NCBI GenBank assembly: GCA_018241505.1
Contig: JAFEDS010000034.1
Coordinates: 1 to 61,330 of the forward strand
Length of the DNA stretch: 61,330 nt
Source of the DNA: Pseudomonadota bacterium
GTDB lineage: Bacteria; Pseudomonadota; Gammaproteobacteria; Steroidobacterales; Steroidobacteraceae
Reading direction: 5' to 3'
Shown in pieces: positions 8,530 to 18,883 of this stretch; the first letter of the stretch is position 1, and each line of letters starts with the position of its first letter. A program made the translations under genes and the position numbers. The notes under the pieces are model-generated. The model had not been told where the DNA came from. It did no database searches and saw nothing but the letters and a program-made list of their open reading frames with translations.

Positions 8530-9792
8530 CTACGGCCCGGCGTACACCTTACCGCCCTTCATCACGAACCGGACGGCGCGTACAGCATGAATGTCCCGAG
8601 TCGGATCGCCCTCCACGGCGATCACATCAGCCAACAACCCCGGCGTGAGTGATCCAAACCGATCTCCGACATGAAACGCTCGCGCATTTCCTGAGGTCGC
8701 CGCCACCAGCGCCTGAGCCGCTGGCATCCCGGCAGCCACCATGAGCTCGATTTCGCGAGCGTTATCACCGTGCGCGAACACTCCAACATCACCGCCTACA
8801 CACATGTTAACGCCCGCCGCGCGAGCGAGACCGAATGCCTTGCGCGCCTCAGCGACCATCGCAGGCGCCGGCTCGGTGCCGTTCCAGCCCTTGTAGTGAG
8901 CTACCGCGTCTGAAGCTGCCAGAGTAGGGCAGTAGGCAACACCATGTTCCTTCATCAGTTTGAACACCTCCGCGGTTCCTTCGCCACCGTGCTCGATGGT
9001 GTCGACACCAGCAAGAATCGCCCGCCGCATGCCTTCGGCCGTGTTGGCATGAGCCGCAACAGTACGACCGGCACTGTGCGCGGCCTCGACGGCCGCGCGC
9101 ATTTCAGCTTCGCTGAATGTCGCCCGACTGGGCTCGCCGGGCCGCCAGTGATAGTCGGCGTATAGCTTCACAACATCCGCGCCCGCACCGATCTGGTGAC
9201 GGACCGCTGTAACCAGGTTGGGGCCATCCGCTTCTTCCGCACCCTGGGGAATCGCGACATTGGCCTCGAATCCCTTCGGCCCGTAAGCCCCCGTCGCAAC
9301 GAGCGCCCGAGTAGCCACCAACATTCGTGGCCCCGGAATGATTCCCTGCTCGATAGCTTGCTTCAGCCCTACGTCCGCATAACCAGCGCCTTCGGTGCCC
9401 AGGTCACGCGTAGTTGTGAAGCCAGCCAACAAGGTTGCTTTCGCTGCAACTGTGGCTCGGGCTGTCCGCAGAGCCAGCGGCTCGTGCAGTACCTGGTCAT
9501 CCCAGGAAGTTTCGTTGTAGGGATGAAGGAACAGGTGCGAGTGGCCCTCAATCATGCCTGGAAGCACGGTCTTTCCCGCCAGATCGACTACAGTGGCGTC
9601 GGCAGGAGCGGCGACGGAGGGTCCAACCGCTTCGATCTTGTCGCCGCGTATGAGGACGGTCCAGCCCTCGTGCGGTTTGGGATCGACGCCATCCAACACG
9701 CGCGCCGGCTTCAGAAGATACGCCGCAGGGTCGGCGGCAACCGCCGAGGTGGCCAACAGCACCAGGCAGACAACGGCAGGCAGTCGCAGCAT
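8530..9792 (-). CDS. Metal-dependent amidohydrolase (Xaa-Pro dipeptidase/imidazolonepropionase-like), secreted
   Basis: A signal peptide ([20 protein letters not shown]) is followed by the amidohydrolase core. The metal motif GHSHLF replaces the usual HxH, the carboxylated-lysine region is [10 protein letters not shown], and further ligands are His in AAHAN, His in IEHGGEG and Asp in VGGDVG. This pattern marks the secreted amidohydrolases often annotated as Xaa-Pro dipeptidases or prolidases. ATG at 9792 overlaps the stop of the acylase gene by one base (TGATG), so the two are co-translated; GTG at 9795 is the alternative. The protein at 24180-25466 is a paralogue. The likely job is hydrolysis of dipeptides or acyl-amino acids released by the acylase. 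Confidence 0.88.
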   Translation of the reverse strand: MLRLPAVVCLVLLATSAVAADPAAYLLKPARVLDGVDPKPHEGWTVLIRGDKIEAVGPSVAAPADATVVDLAGKTVLPGMIEGHSHLFLHPYNETSWDDQVLHEPLALRTARATVAAKATLLAGFTTTRDLGTEGAGYADVGLKQAIEQGIIPGPRMLVATRALVATGAYGPKGFEANVAIPQGAEEADGPNLVTAVRHQIGAGADVVKLYADYHWRPGEPSRATFSEAEMRAAVEAAHSAGRTVAAHANTAEGMRRAILAGVDTIEHGGEGTAEVFKLMKEHGVAYCPTLAASDAVAHYKGWNGTEPAPAMVAEARKAFGLARAAGVNMCVGGDVGVFAHGDNAREIELMVAAGMPAAQALVAATSGNARAFHVGDRFGSLTPGLLADVIAVEGDPTRDIHAVRAVRFVMKGGKVYAGP

Positions 9793-11921
9793 CACGGTTT
9801 TCCTGGTTGGTAGCGGCTCTCAATGTGTCCTTTGAGATCCGTTGGATAGAAATACACTTTGCGGAAGTTGCCATCCGCATAGCGTTGCGCCTGGTCGAGG
9901 AAATGGTGCGAGTGGGGGTCGCCGCTCTCGCCGCCGGCGCTGATCGCCCAGGCTTCCACCTTGGGTCCGAACTCAACGGCGGCTACGAAACTGTTGCCCT
10001 TCGTCCCGTAGTAGCACTTGGTGCCCGGATACCGCTGGGCGCCGAAGGCCGCCAGCGACCCCCACTGCGATCCGGTGAAGCCGATGGGAAAGCTGGGCTT
10101 GGTGTCACTGAACGTCTGGGTGATCGCGCCATCGTTCCGCTGAAAGCGGTTGATTTGGCCCCAGGGGACCGACCAACTGCCAAAGTCCGCGACGAGCCGG
10201 TCGGAGGCCTGCGACAGCGCCTTCAGGCGTTGTTCATCGGTGGATCGCTCCGCCATGTAGTCCCACACAGTCATGTCGGCGTCCTTCGCCGGCTGCAGGG
10301 CGGTGACGAACAGCGCCTCACCCCAGAACACGGCGAGCGAGGTCGCTTTCGACTCGACACCCCAGTGGAAGTCCCAACTGCGCAGCAGGTCGATGGGCCC
10401 CTTCAACTTGGGGTCTGCGTGGGGCGCGCGATCGTACGCGGCAATCAGCCCAGGCACCAACCGCGCGAACGCCGTCAGATAAGGATCAAACGCGGCCGAC
10501 ACGAGAGTCTGCGGTGTGAAATCGGAGCGCGCTGACAGGACGCGGATCGCGTGCGGCCCGCGTGGATTGTCGCCGACCTCATCCATATAGCGCGGAAAGC
10601 TGGCCTTCTTCGGGCTGTCGGCACCAGCCGCGGTCCACGGCGCGTTGTTGGTATTGTATACCCAACCGTTCTTCGGCGACACCACTTGCGGCAGGCTGTC
10701 CAGTGAATGCAGCCCGTGCCAGTCGGTCGCCGGATCACTGCCATCCACCGGTTTGCGATAATCGAACTTGTCGGCGCGGACGGGTACAAACTGCGGATGC
10801 AGATAGGCAATCTCGCCCTTGGAATCCGCGAACAGAGTATTGTTGGATGAGTTCGCCTGCAGTTGCGCAACCTTCAGGAAGCCGGCGTAGTCGGTCGCCT
10901 TGGTCCGCAGAAACGACTGCTCCAGGGCCGCCACTGGTTTGTTCATCAGGGCAAACGCAATCCACTTGCCCCCTTCTTCCCGGACGATGGGACCATGGTG
11001 AGTGGCGTATGTCGTGAATTCGCGCTTGGCGAGTGTCCCGTCGGCGCTCCGGTATGACAAAGTCACACGCTGCGAGGTGACCGGGCGTGTCTCAGCTCCG
11101 TATTTGTAGACCGGTCGTCCGTTCTCATCGGCAATGGTCTCGGCGAATTCATCCACATTGTCGATGCCACTCGAGGTGTGCATCCAACCCGCCTTGGCAT
11201 TGAACCCCTGGTAAATGAAGAACTGCCCCCAGGTCACGGCGCCGTAGGCATTCAGCCCCTCGTCGCTGGTCATCTGCAATTCGGAGCGGAAGAAGAAGCT
11301 GGTGTGCGGATTGATGAGCAGCAGGGCGTGTCCGTTCTTCGTGTGCGCGGGCGCAATGGCGAAGCCATTCGAGCCCTGTGGCTCGACGTAAGTCAGCCCC
11401 CGCTCGGCCATTGTCATGGCCATGGGCTTCTTGTCGTAAAAAGCCTGAAGTTGTGTCAACGGGACCCGCTCAATGTCACCGCCGATACTGCCTTCAGAAA
11501 AGCTCAGTGCCATCCAGGGCTCGAAGTGCGTGAGCACCCGTGGATGAGTCTCGGGATGCGACTTCAGGTAGGTATTGAGGCCCGCAGCCCAGGCCTGCAT
11601 CAGTTTCTTCAACCAGGGAGGGCTGGCGGCGTAGTCGGCCTGCAGTTTCACGGGGTCGATGAACAGGCGTTGCCGCAGGTCCTGCCAGATTGCGCTCTCG
11701 CCCTCGGCTTCCGCGAGGCGGCCGAGGTTGGTGAGATAGTTGGTCTCCACGCGGTTGAAATCGTCCTCGGCTTGCGCGTAGATCATGCCGAAGACGGCAT
11801 CGGCGTCGGTTTTTCCTTTGACGTGCGCGATGCCCCAGTCGTCGCGGGTGATGGTTACGTTGGCCGCCTGAACGAGGCTGGCGGCACCAAGGAGAGACAG
11901 AGCGAGGGTGACGCGTATCAT
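9792..11921 (-). CDS. Penicillin acylase family N-terminal nucleophile hydrolase, secreted
   Basis: After a signal peptide (to about LVQAA) the alpha-subunit motif [15 protein letters not shown] appears. The family autoprocessing site follows at [12 protein letters not shown]: Ser184 would become the N-terminal nucleophile of the beta chain. Downstream are NPHTSFFF and the tail blocks GSQWG and [16 protein letters not shown]. The 709-residue length fits the penicillin/aculeacin/AHL-acylase superfamily (alpha and beta chains from one precursor, periplasmic). The acyl substrate is unknown; long-chain N-acyl amides, acyl-homoserine lactones or N-acyl peptides are all possible. It is the first gene of a minus-strand operon with the amidohydrolase, divergent from the D-aminoacylase-like gene 60 bases away. 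Confidence 0.9.
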   Translation of the reverse strand: MIRVTLALSLLGAASLVQAANVTITRDDWGIAHVKGKTDADAVFGMIYAQAEDDFNRVETNYLTNLGRLAEAEGESAIWQDLRQRLFIDPVKLQADYAASPPWLKKLMQAWAAGLNTYLKSHPETHPRVLTHFEPWMALSFSEGSIGGDIERVPLTQLQAFYDKKPMAMTMAERGLTYVEPQGSNGFAIAPAHTKNGHALLLINPHTSFFFRSELQMTSDEGLNAYGAVTWGQFFIYQGFNAKAGWMHTSSGIDNVDEFAETIADENGRPVYKYGAETRPVTSQRVTLSYRSADGTLAKREFTTYATHHGPIVREEGGKWIAFALMNKPVAALEQSFLRTKATDYAGFLKVAQLQANSSNNTLFADSKGEIAYLHPQFVPVRADKFDYRKPVDGSDPATDWHGLHSLDSLPQVVSPKNGWVYNTNNAPWTAAGADSPKKASFPRYMDEVGDNPRGPHAIRVLSARSDFTPQTLVSAAFDPYLTAFARLVPGLIAAYDRAPHADPKLKGPIDLLRSWDFHWGVESKATSLAVFWGEALFVTALQPAKDADMTVWDYMAERSTDEQRLKALSQASDRLVADFGSWSVPWGQINRFQRNDGAITQTFSDTKPSFPIGFTGSQWGSLAAFGAQRYPGTKCYYGTKGNSFVAAVEFGPKVEAWAISAGGESGDPHSHHFLDQAQRYADGNFRKVYFYPTDLKGHIESRYQPGKP

Positions 11922-11980
11922 CCCCCCAGCGTAGACTTTTTTTCTGTCATCCGAAATAACCTGGCCGGGGGAGAATACTG

Positions 11981-13660
11981 ATGAGGAACCGAGTCATGCT
12001 GGCGGCGCTGCTGCTTGCGTGTGTCGCTCGCACAGCCATGGCAGCACAGTCCTTCGATGTGCTCATCAGGAACGGCCACGTCATGGACGGGACAGGCTCC
12101 CCGTGGTATTCGGCCGATGTCGGCATCCGCGATGGCCGAATTGCCGCCATCGGCCGCCTGCCGGGCGCGACGGCCAAGACCGTCATTGATGCGCAAAACC
12201 AGCTCATCACCCCCGGCTTCATTGACATGCTCGGTCAATCGGAGATGACCATCCTGGTGGAGCCCCGCCTGCCCTCGAAGATTTTCCAGGGCATCACGAC
12301 TGAAATTACGGGCGAGGGCGCCTCGGCCGCGCCCCTGAATGACCGCATCATCGCGGCCGACCGGGTGAGTTATGAGCATCTGAAGATCACGCCTGACTGG
12401 CGCACCTTGGCGCAATACTACAAACGCCTCGAGCATCAGGGTATCGGTATCAACCTCGCGTCCTACGTAGGTGCAACCTCCGTCAGGCGAATGGTGATTG
12501 GCGACGACAATCGCGCACCCACTGCCGCCGAGTTGCAGAAGATGAGACAACTGGTTGCCGAGGCCATGCGCGATGGCGCGTTTGGTTTGTCAACCGCGCT
12601 CCAGTACGCGCCCGCGCCTTACGCGACCACCGAAGAGCTCATTGCGCTTGCCGCGGAAGCAGGGCGGTTTGGCGGAATCTACGCATCGCACATGCGCTCC
12701 GAGCAGACCGGCATCATGCAGGCGCTCGATGAAACGATCCGTATCGGCCGCGAGGCTCGTGTGCCCGTTGAGATCTGGCATCTGAAGACGGCCGGCAAGC
12801 CCATGTGGGGCAAGATGAAGGACGTCATCGCCAAGATCGAGTCGGCACGAGCGAGTGGCGTCGATATAACAGCAGATACCTACGCGTACACTGCCTGGTT
12901 CAACAGCTTCTCGGCGTTCGTCCCGCCGTGGGCGCATGACGGTGGCGATGCGAAACTGATCGAGCGTATGAAGGATCCCGTTACGCGCGCGCGCATTCGC
13001 AAGGACATGACCACGCCGACTACAGAATGGGACAATGAATGGCTGGCGATTCCGGGTCCCGAGGCGATCCTGCTGTGCGTCGTTCAGAATCCGAAACTGC
13101 ATGCATTGCAGGGCAAGACGCTCGCTCAGGCTGCAGCGTTGCGGCATCAGGACCCGATTGATGCACTGCTGGACATCCTGATCGAGGACAAGGCGTATAC
13201 CGAGGTGGCCGTGTTCGGAATGGATGAGCCGGATGTCACCCTCGCACTCCAACAACCCTGGGTGTCCATTGACAATGACTCGGAGGGCACCAGCCCCACG
13301 GGCCTGCTGGGCGAGGAGCATCCGCACCCGCGCGCCTATGCAACTTTTCCCCGAATCCTGCGAAAATACGTCCGCGACGAGCACAAGCTGACTTTGCAGG
13401 ACGCCATCCGCAAGTTCACGGCTCTCCCGGCCCAGAAGCTGGGACTGACGGACCGGGGCGTTCTCAAGGCCGGAATGTGGGCTGACATTGCGGTCTTCGA
13501 CCCCGCGAAGATTCACGATGTCGCCACGTTCGAGCAGCCGAACCAGTTGTCGGTCGGCATGCAGTACGTGCTCGTGAACGGAGTGCCGGTCATAGCCGGC
13601 GGGAAGGCAACCAACCAGTTGCCCGGCAAAGTCTTGCGTGGACCAGGGTACGCACCATGA
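11981..13660 (+). CDS. N-acyl-D-amino-acid deacylase (D-aminoacylase)-like amidohydrolase with altered metal site, secreted
   Basis: ATG at 11981 follows a strong GGGGGAG site. The product (559 residues) has a signal peptide (to about TAMAAQ) and D-aminoacylase blocks: DVLIRNGHVMDGTG, FQGITTEITGEG, YASHMRSEQ, EIWHLKTAG and the C-terminal GMWADIAVFDP. Canonical D-aminoacylase has FIDxHxH; here the segment is GFIDMLGQSE, so both histidines are replaced (Leu84, Gln86). The bridging cysteine of TGNCG is also absent (TGEGAS). The downstream His residues remain. The enzyme is either mononuclear or has shifted its chemistry. Its stop overlaps the next start by four bases. Confidence 0.8.
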   Translation: MRNRVMLAALLLACVARTAMAAQSFDVLIRNGHVMDGTGSPWYSADVGIRDGRIAAIGRLPGATAKTVIDAQNQLITPGFIDMLGQSEMTILVEPRLPSKIFQGITTEITGEGASAAPLNDRIIAADRVSYEHLKITPDWRTLAQYYKRLEHQGIGINLASYVGATSVRRMVIGDDNRAPTAAELQKMRQLVAEAMRDGAFGLSTALQYAPAPYATTEELIALAAEAGRFGGIYASHMRSEQTGIMQALDETIRIGREARVPVEIWHLKTAGKPMWGKMKDVIAKIESARASGVDITADTYAYTAWFNSFSAFVPPWAHDGGDAKLIERMKDPVTRARIRKDMTTPTTEWDNEWLAIPGPEAILLCVVQNPKLHALQGKTLAQAAALRHQDPIDALLDILIEDKAYTEVAVFGMDEPDVTLALQQPWVSIDNDSEGTSPTGLLGEEHPHPRAYATFPRILRKYVRDEHKLTLQDAIRKFTALPAQKLGLTDRGVLKAGMWADIAVFDPAKIHDVATFEQPNQLSVGMQYVLVNGVPVIAGGKATNQLPGKVLRGPGYAP

Positions 13661-15414
13661 AGAATCCCAATTTGACTACGCTCGCCGAGAAGTCGGGCTT
13701 TCGCGAGACCGGCCGCACCGATGAGGTGGAGCGGTTGAGTCAGGAGTTGGCGAAGACCTGGCCGGACGCGGTCAAATCCTTTGAGTATGGCCGTTCCGCG
13801 CAAGGGCGGCCGATGCGCGCGTTGCTGGTGTCCAGGACGGGAGCCGCGACACCGGAGCTGCTGCGGGCGCGCAAGATACCCGTCTTCATGGTCCAGGGCG
13901 GCATCCATCCAGGTGAAAGTGATGGCAAGGACGCGGGGTTCATTTCGCTCCGCGAGATGTTGGAAGGCGCGGCGGCGCCCGGTGTGTTGGACAAAATCGC
14001 CATTCTGTTTGTCCCCGCATTCAACACCGACGGTCACGAGCGCACCGGTCGCTGGAACCGCCCCAACCAGGTCGGGCCCGAAGAGACCGGCTGGCGGACC
14101 ACCTCCCAGAACCTGAACCTCAACCGCGACTACACCAAGGCCGACGCTCCGGAAATGCGCGCCATGTTGCGCCTGATTGACGGTTGGGATCCGCTGGTGT
14201 GCGCGGACCTGCACGTCACCGACGGCGCGGACTTCGAACCGGATGTTTCGATCCAGGTAGAGCCTATCAACCAGGGTGATCCCGACTTGCGTGCCAGCGC
14301 GCTCAGTCTGCGCGACCAGTTGATCGACCGTCTGGCGCAGTTGGGATCCATGCCTCTCAACTTCTACCCGGATCTCGCCAAGACCGATGACCCCTCGTCA
14401 GGTTTTGCACTGACGGTGTACTCGCCGCGATTTTCCACCGGATATTTTCCACAACGCAACCGTTACACCGTCCTCGTTGAAACACATTCGTGGAAGAAGT
14501 ACGAGCACCGGATCAAAGTCACGCGGAACACCATCGAGACTCTCGCCCAGTTGGTTGCCGCCCAGGGCCGGGAGTGGTTGAGGTTGTGTCATCAGGCCGA
14601 TGAAACCGCCCAAAACCTGGGTGGCCGGGAGATAACCCTGGACTACGTCACCCGTTGGCGTGAACCCTCGCGAGCGGGTACCGCCGTAGACCAACGGGAT
14701 GACGGCGAAGCACGGACCATCGAGTTCCGCGGTTACGCCTACACGCGTACCGAGTCGGCCATTTCCGGCAGCCTGGTGACGGTCTATGACCCGAAGACTC
14801 CGCAGATCTGGCGCGTGCCGATGCGGGATGCCGTCAAGCCGCTTCTGATTGTCAGGGCGCCCGGCGCCGGTTACGTGGTGCCGGTGTCATATGCACCGGA
14901 GATCGCGCCTCGCCTGGCTGCGCATGGCATTGCGGCCGTGGAGGTGAAAGGCGCACGCACGGCGATTCGAGCCAACACTTTCCGGGCTCGGGATGTCAAA
15001 TTCTCCTCTGCGCCGTTCGAAGGCCGCATGCGGACGCAACTCGAGGGCGCGTGGGCCGAAGAGCTCGTCAACATCGAATCCGGCGCGCTGTTTGTACCGA
15101 TTACCCAGTCGCTGGCCCGGCTGATTGCCGCCTTGTTTGAGCCGCGGGCCCCGGATTCCTTCGCCGCCTGGGGATTGTTCAACGCCTGCTTTGAGCAAAA
15201 AGAGCAGATGGAGCCGTACGTGGCGGAGCAGATTGCCGCACAAATGCTGGCGGCCGACCCGGCATTGCGCACCGAGTTTGCGGCGAAGCTGGCGGCGGAC
15301 CCTTACTTTGCCGCGAGCCCCGGCGACCGCCTGGAGTTCTTCCTGCGCAGGCACGTTTCTTGGGACGAGCGCTACAACCTTTATCCTGTGATGCGGGTCG
15401 ATACGCCGCTGTAG
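13657..15414 (+). CDS. M14 family zinc carboxypeptidase
   Basis: The zinc motif HxxE is IHPGESDG, and the third ligand is likely His in CADLHVTDG. The catalytic Glu may lie in VLVETHSW. An M14-type peptidase domain fills about residues 30-330; the remaining C-terminal part (to 585) is of unclear fold. No signal peptide is visible at the ATG at 13657, which is fixed by an ATGA overlap with the D-aminoacylase-like gene, so this enzyme seems cytosolic unless the start is wrong. The pair suggests sequential trimming of acylated or D-residue-containing peptides. Confidence 0.85.
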   Translation: MKNPNLTTLAEKSGFRETGRTDEVERLSQELAKTWPDAVKSFEYGRSAQGRPMRALLVSRTGAATPELLRARKIPVFMVQGGIHPGESDGKDAGFISLREMLEGAAAPGVLDKIAILFVPAFNTDGHERTGRWNRPNQVGPEETGWRTTSQNLNLNRDYTKADAPEMRAMLRLIDGWDPLVCADLHVTDGADFEPDVSIQVEPINQGDPDLRASALSLRDQLIDRLAQLGSMPLNFYPDLAKTDDPSSGFALTVYSPRFSTGYFPQRNRYTVLVETHSWKKYEHRIKVTRNTIETLAQLVAAQGREWLRLCHQADETAQNLGGREITLDYVTRWREPSRAGTAVDQRDDGEARTIEFRGYAYTRTESAISGSLVTVYDPKTPQIWRVPMRDAVKPLLIVRAPGAGYVVPVSYAPEIAPRLAAHGIAAVEVKGARTAIRANTFRARDVKFSSAPFEGRMRTQLEGAWAEELVNIESGALFVPITQSLARLIAALFEPRAPDSFAAWGLFNACFEQKEQMEPYVAEQIAAQMLAADPALRTEFAAKLAADPYFAASPGDRLEFFLRRHVSWDERYNLYPVMRVDTPL

Positions 15415-15426
15415 CCCGGTTTTCCA

Positions 15427-16977
15427 ATGACATTGCTGGCCGACCTCGTTGCAACGTCGCGGCGCGTGGGCGCTACCTCCGGCCGTCTCGCGAAAGTCCG
15501 TGAGCTGGCGGCATTCCTGCGGTCCCTCGCGCCGCAGGAGATCGAGATCGGCGCCCTTTACCTCTCAGGTGAGATTCAACAGGGACGCATCGGAATTGGT
15601 TACGCCACACTCAGCTCCGCCGCGGCCAGTGCCCCCGTGGCGGTGGCTCAGGTCTCGATTGCCGAGGTGGATGGCGCGCTGACTGAGCTCGCGGCCATTC
15701 GCGGCGCAGGCTCTAACGCCAAGCGCACGTCCGCCCTCGCAAGCCTCTTTTCCCGCGCCACCGGGGATGAGCAACAATTCCTGTTGCGTCTGTTGACGGG
15801 AGAGCTGCGGCAAGGAGCATTGGCAGGCGTGATGGTCGACGCAATTGCGGCCGCGGCCGAAATGGAAGTCGCCCCGGTGCGCCGTGCAGCCATGTACTCC
15901 AAGAGTCTTGGCGCAGTAGCGCGGGTTGCAGTGTTCGAAGGTGCCGCAGGCCTCGCTGGATTTCACCTGCAGCTATTCTCGCCTGTTTCTCCCATGCTGG
16001 CACAAACCGCCGCGGACGTTGACGAGGCCCTCAACATCCTGAAGGGCGACGTTGCATTTGAATGGAAGATGGACGGAGCCCGCATCCAGGTCCACAAAGT
16101 AGATTCAGAAGTGCGCATCTACACGCGCAACCTCAACGAGGTGACGGACGCCATACCCGAGATCGTCGCAAACGTGCGTTCTCTGCCTGTCAGGACACTC
16201 GTGCTGGACGGGGAGGCGATCGTGTTTGATGCGGCAGGAAGGCCCCATCCCTTTCAGGTGACCATGCGGCGCTTCGGGCGGAAGTTGAATGTAGCTGAGT
16301 TGCGCGCAACATTGCCGATACGCGCCTTCTATTTCGACTGCCTGCGCTTCGAGAGTCAAAGTATCGAGGACCAACCCACTCATGCGCGGTTCGACGCCCT
16401 GGTGAAAGCTGTGCCGTCTGCCGAGCGTGTGCCCAGGTTGGTGACTCGGTCGCCGGCCGCCGCGCGCGAGTTCTATGATGCGGCGCTCGCCGCCGGCCAC
16501 GAAGGTTTGATGGCGAAATCGCTGGACACGCCGTATGAAGCCGGCAACCGGGGCGCGGGCTGGCTCAAGATCAAGCGCGCCCACACGCTCGACCTCGTTG
16601 TGTTGGCCGCTGAGTGGGGACATGGGCGGCGAACCGGGAAGCTGTCCAACCTCCATCTGGGTGCGTTGGATCCCGCCACCGGGGAGTATGTGATGTTGGG
16701 CAAGACCTTCAAGGGCCTGACGGATGCCATGCTCGAGTGGCAAACCCGGGAATTGCTGGCCCGCGAGAGCCGTCGCGATCAGTGGACTGTGTATGTACGC
16801 CCGGAGCTGGTGGTGGAAATTGCCTTCAGCGACCTGCAGGAGAGCTCGCGCTATCCGGGCGGGCTCGCGCTGCGCCTTGCGCGAGTGAAGCGATACCGCG
16901 AAGATAAGCCCACTTCGGCTGCCGATAACATGGAGTCGGTGCGCCGCATACACGCGGCGCAAAGCGGTATCGGCTGA
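15427..16977 (+). CDS. ATP-dependent DNA ligase
   Basis: The nucleotidyltransferase motif I is EWKMDGARIQ, with Lys214 the adenylated residue. Other motifs follow: YTRNLNEVT, LDGEAIVFD, FDCLRF, EGLMAKS, WLKIKR, and an OB-fold segment from about 390 onward. An N-terminal DNA_ligase_A_N-like helical domain occupies about residues 1-190. The 516-residue layout matches archaeal/actinobacterial-type ATP ligases, which many proteobacteria carry as an accessory besides NAD-dependent LigA. It starts 12 bases after the M14 gene. No Ku or LigD partner is in the window, so the repair pathway is open. Confidence 0.92.
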   Translation: MTLLADLVATSRRVGATSGRLAKVRELAAFLRSLAPQEIEIGALYLSGEIQQGRIGIGYATLSSAAASAPVAVAQVSIAEVDGALTELAAIRGAGSNAKRTSALASLFSRATGDEQQFLLRLLTGELRQGALAGVMVDAIAAAAEMEVAPVRRAAMYSKSLGAVARVAVFEGAAGLAGFHLQLFSPVSPMLAQTAADVDEALNILKGDVAFEWKMDGARIQVHKVDSEVRIYTRNLNEVTDAIPEIVANVRSLPVRTLVLDGEAIVFDAAGRPHPFQVTMRRFGRKLNVAELRATLPIRAFYFDCLRFESQSIEDQPTHARFDALVKAVPSAERVPRLVTRSPAAAREFYDAALAAGHEGLMAKSLDTPYEAGNRGAGWLKIKRAHTLDLVVLAAEWGHGRRTGKLSNLHLGALDPATGEYVMLGKTFKGLTDAMLEWQTRELLARESRRDQWTVYVRPELVVEIAFSDLQESSRYPGGLALRLARVKRYREDKPTSAADNMESVRRIHAAQSGIG

Positions 16978-17085
16978 CCCCCGGGCTGTACGTCGACACA
17001 GGACTGTCGCTTCACGCCGACAGCGGTGGGAATACGGTTTGCTGCCTCGTCCGAAGCGCGTGTGTGGTTCTTGCGGTAAGCGTCG

Positions 17086-18051
17086 ATGCCCAAACTCAGT
17101 CGTTCCGTGCGGCTCGTCATCAAGGCCGCCTTCAGTGCCATTGCCATTGGTGGCCTGGTTGCCGGTATCAACTGGCACGAGCTGCCCAAATTGATAGTCG
17201 GTTACAAGTGGGAATTTGCCCTGGCGGCCTTCTTGGGCCTGGCCATTCAGTTTCCCATCAGCGGGCTCAAATGGCTCACCGCCCTGAGAGTGTGCAACGT
17301 CGACCTGTCGTTCAGCCGCCTGACGCGCTTTTACTGCATCTCGCACTTCGTCGGGCAGTTCCTACCGACCTCCATCGGGGGCGATGCGTATCGCGTGTTC
17401 CGCGTGCTGCCGCTCGTTGAGCCGCATTCCCGGGCGGTCACCTCCATTGTCATCGACCGGATCGTGGGCCTGGGCGCCTTGCTGTTCCTCGGTGCCGTGG
17501 GCTCTCTTTTCCTCATGGACCACTTCACGCTGTCCCAGGGCTATCTGAGCTTCCTGGGCTTTGGCTCGGTCGTGGCGCTCGGGGTGGCCGCGGCGCTCTA
17601 CCTGGGCTGGTTCGGCGTGGTGCGGCGCAAATTGCAGCACGTGAAGATGGTGGCCGCGATCCAGGCAGACCTGATCCAGCTCCTGCGTGCGGGCTGGCGG
17701 TGGCTACCCCTGCTCTTGATGTCATTCGTGTTTCAATTGACGGCGGTTGGGATCGTGTACCTCCTTTTTCTCGGCGCCGGCTCGGATATCGGCTTCGCGG
17801 AGGTCGCTCTGATCGCCGCCATCACGGGTGTGGCGGGTATTCTGCCGTTGGCTATCAACGGCATTGGCGTCACCGAAGGGACGATTACCCTCGCCGGGGT
17901 CGCCCTGGGCGCCGACTACGAGGATGCCGCGGTAGCCGCGATTCTGTTGCGGCTGACCGTGTTGCCGCTGAGCTGCTTGTGCGGCGTGCTGTATTGGCGG
18001 GAGTCACACACCGTCACGGACGACGCTGCAAAGGCGCCCATCGCAGCCTGA
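17086..18051 (+). CDS. Flippase-like / lysylphosphatidylglycerol synthase transmembrane-domain protein (UPF0104)
   Basis: This is a 321-residue polytopic membrane protein with the family's conserved central segment FVGQFLPTSIGGDAYRVFRV and the late segment GILPLAINGIGVTEG. Hydrophobic helices lie near residues 12-28, 42-60, 75-90, 120-145, 155-175, 205-225, 232-255 and 280-300. The MprF soluble transferase domain is absent, so it is not a lysyl-PG synthase. The stand-alone domain is thought to move lipids or polyprenyl-linked substrates. The 108 bases before it hold no recognisable element beyond a likely promoter. Confidence 0.85.
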   Translation: MPKLSRSVRLVIKAAFSAIAIGGLVAGINWHELPKLIVGYKWEFALAAFLGLAIQFPISGLKWLTALRVCNVDLSFSRLTRFYCISHFVGQFLPTSIGGDAYRVFRVLPLVEPHSRAVTSIVIDRIVGLGALLFLGAVGSLFLMDHFTLSQGYLSFLGFGSVVALGVAAALYLGWFGVVRRKLQHVKMVAAIQADLIQLLRAGWRWLPLLLMSFVFQLTAVGIVYLLFLGAGSDIGFAEVALIAAITGVAGILPLAINGIGVTEGTITLAGVALGADYEDAAVAAILLRLTVLPLSCLCGVLYWRESHTVTDDAAKAPIAA

Positions 18052-18057
18052 GGGCCT

Positions 18058-18873
18058 TCAGCCCGGCGCAAACTCCAGCAGCCGCACAATCTCATCGGCC
18101 GCCGCCGGACTGCCGAACACAATGTCAAACTTTCCCTGAACGGTTTTGGAGGGCCGCTGGTAAAAGCGCCCACCCGCTTCCTCCACAATGACTTCCGTGG
18201 CCGCGATGTCCCAACGGTTGAGCGAGAATTCCACAACCACATCGAGCGCGCCTCGCGCGGCCATCGCGTGCATCCAACAGTCGCCATTGCCGCGGAAATA
18301 ACGTACCGCTTCGCCCAGCCTCTCGTACCCCGCTTCGAGCTCCGCGACCCGGAATTTCTGGATCTCGGGGGCTGAGACCACGCAGTCAGCAAGGTCACGT
18401 CGTGGCGCTACGTGGATCGGGCTGCCGTTGCAATGAGCCCCCATTCCGCGCGCTGCGTAATAGACCTCGCGGAAGGGCGGCAGGTTGATTGCGCCCACGA
18501 GTGCGCGGTTGTTGCCCACCGCCGTTTCCTCAAATGCCACCAGTGTGCCGAAGTAGGGCAGGCCACGCGAAAACGGCATAGTCCCGTCAATGGGATCCAC
18601 AACCCACCGATAGGGCGAGCCCGCCGTGTCGCCGCCAAACTCCTCACCCAACACCGGCCATTGAGTCTCGGGATCGCTGCGCAGGATCTGGCGAATGTGT
18701 TGCTCGGCCTCGCGATCGAACGCGGTGACCGGCGAGTGGTCCGGCTTCTTTTCCACCGCCAGCGCCGGGCTTCGATAACCTGTCAGGATTCGGTCGGCCG
18801 GGCCCACTGCGGCCCGCCGGGCCAGCTCCAGGATGCGATCCAGTCGCGGGGCGGACGTCGGTTCGCGGTTCAT
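18058..18873 (-). CDS. Inositol monophosphatase family phosphatase (possibly histidinol-phosphatase type)
   Basis: The lithium-sensitive phosphatase signatures are clear: GEEFGG, WVVDPIDGT and, near the C terminus, NRWDIAATEVIVEEAGG. The length (271 residues) is normal. The frame is open to ATG at 18918, but MNREPTS at 18873 gives the usual N terminus; the choice is uncertain. The start lies only 10 bases from the divergent start at 18884, so the two promoters must sit inside each other's coding region. The substrate may be inositol-1-phosphate or histidinol-phosphate (HisN-like); sequence alone does not decide. It converges on the flippase gene, 6 bases apart. Confidence 0.85.
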   Translation of the reverse strand: MNREPTSAPRLDRILELARRAAVGPADRILTGYRSPALAVEKKPDHSPVTAFDREAEQHIRQILRSDPETQWPVLGEEFGGDTAGSPYRWVVDPIDGTMPFSRGLPYFGTLVAFEETAVGNNRALVGAINLPPFREVYYAARGMGAHCNGSPIHVAPRRDLADCVVSAPEIQKFRVAELEAGYERLGEAVRYFRGNGDCWMHAMAARGALDVVVEFSLNRWDIAATEVIVEEAGGRFYQRPSKTVQGKFDIVFGSPAAADEIVRLLEFAPG

Positions 18874-18883
18874 ACTGGAAAGT

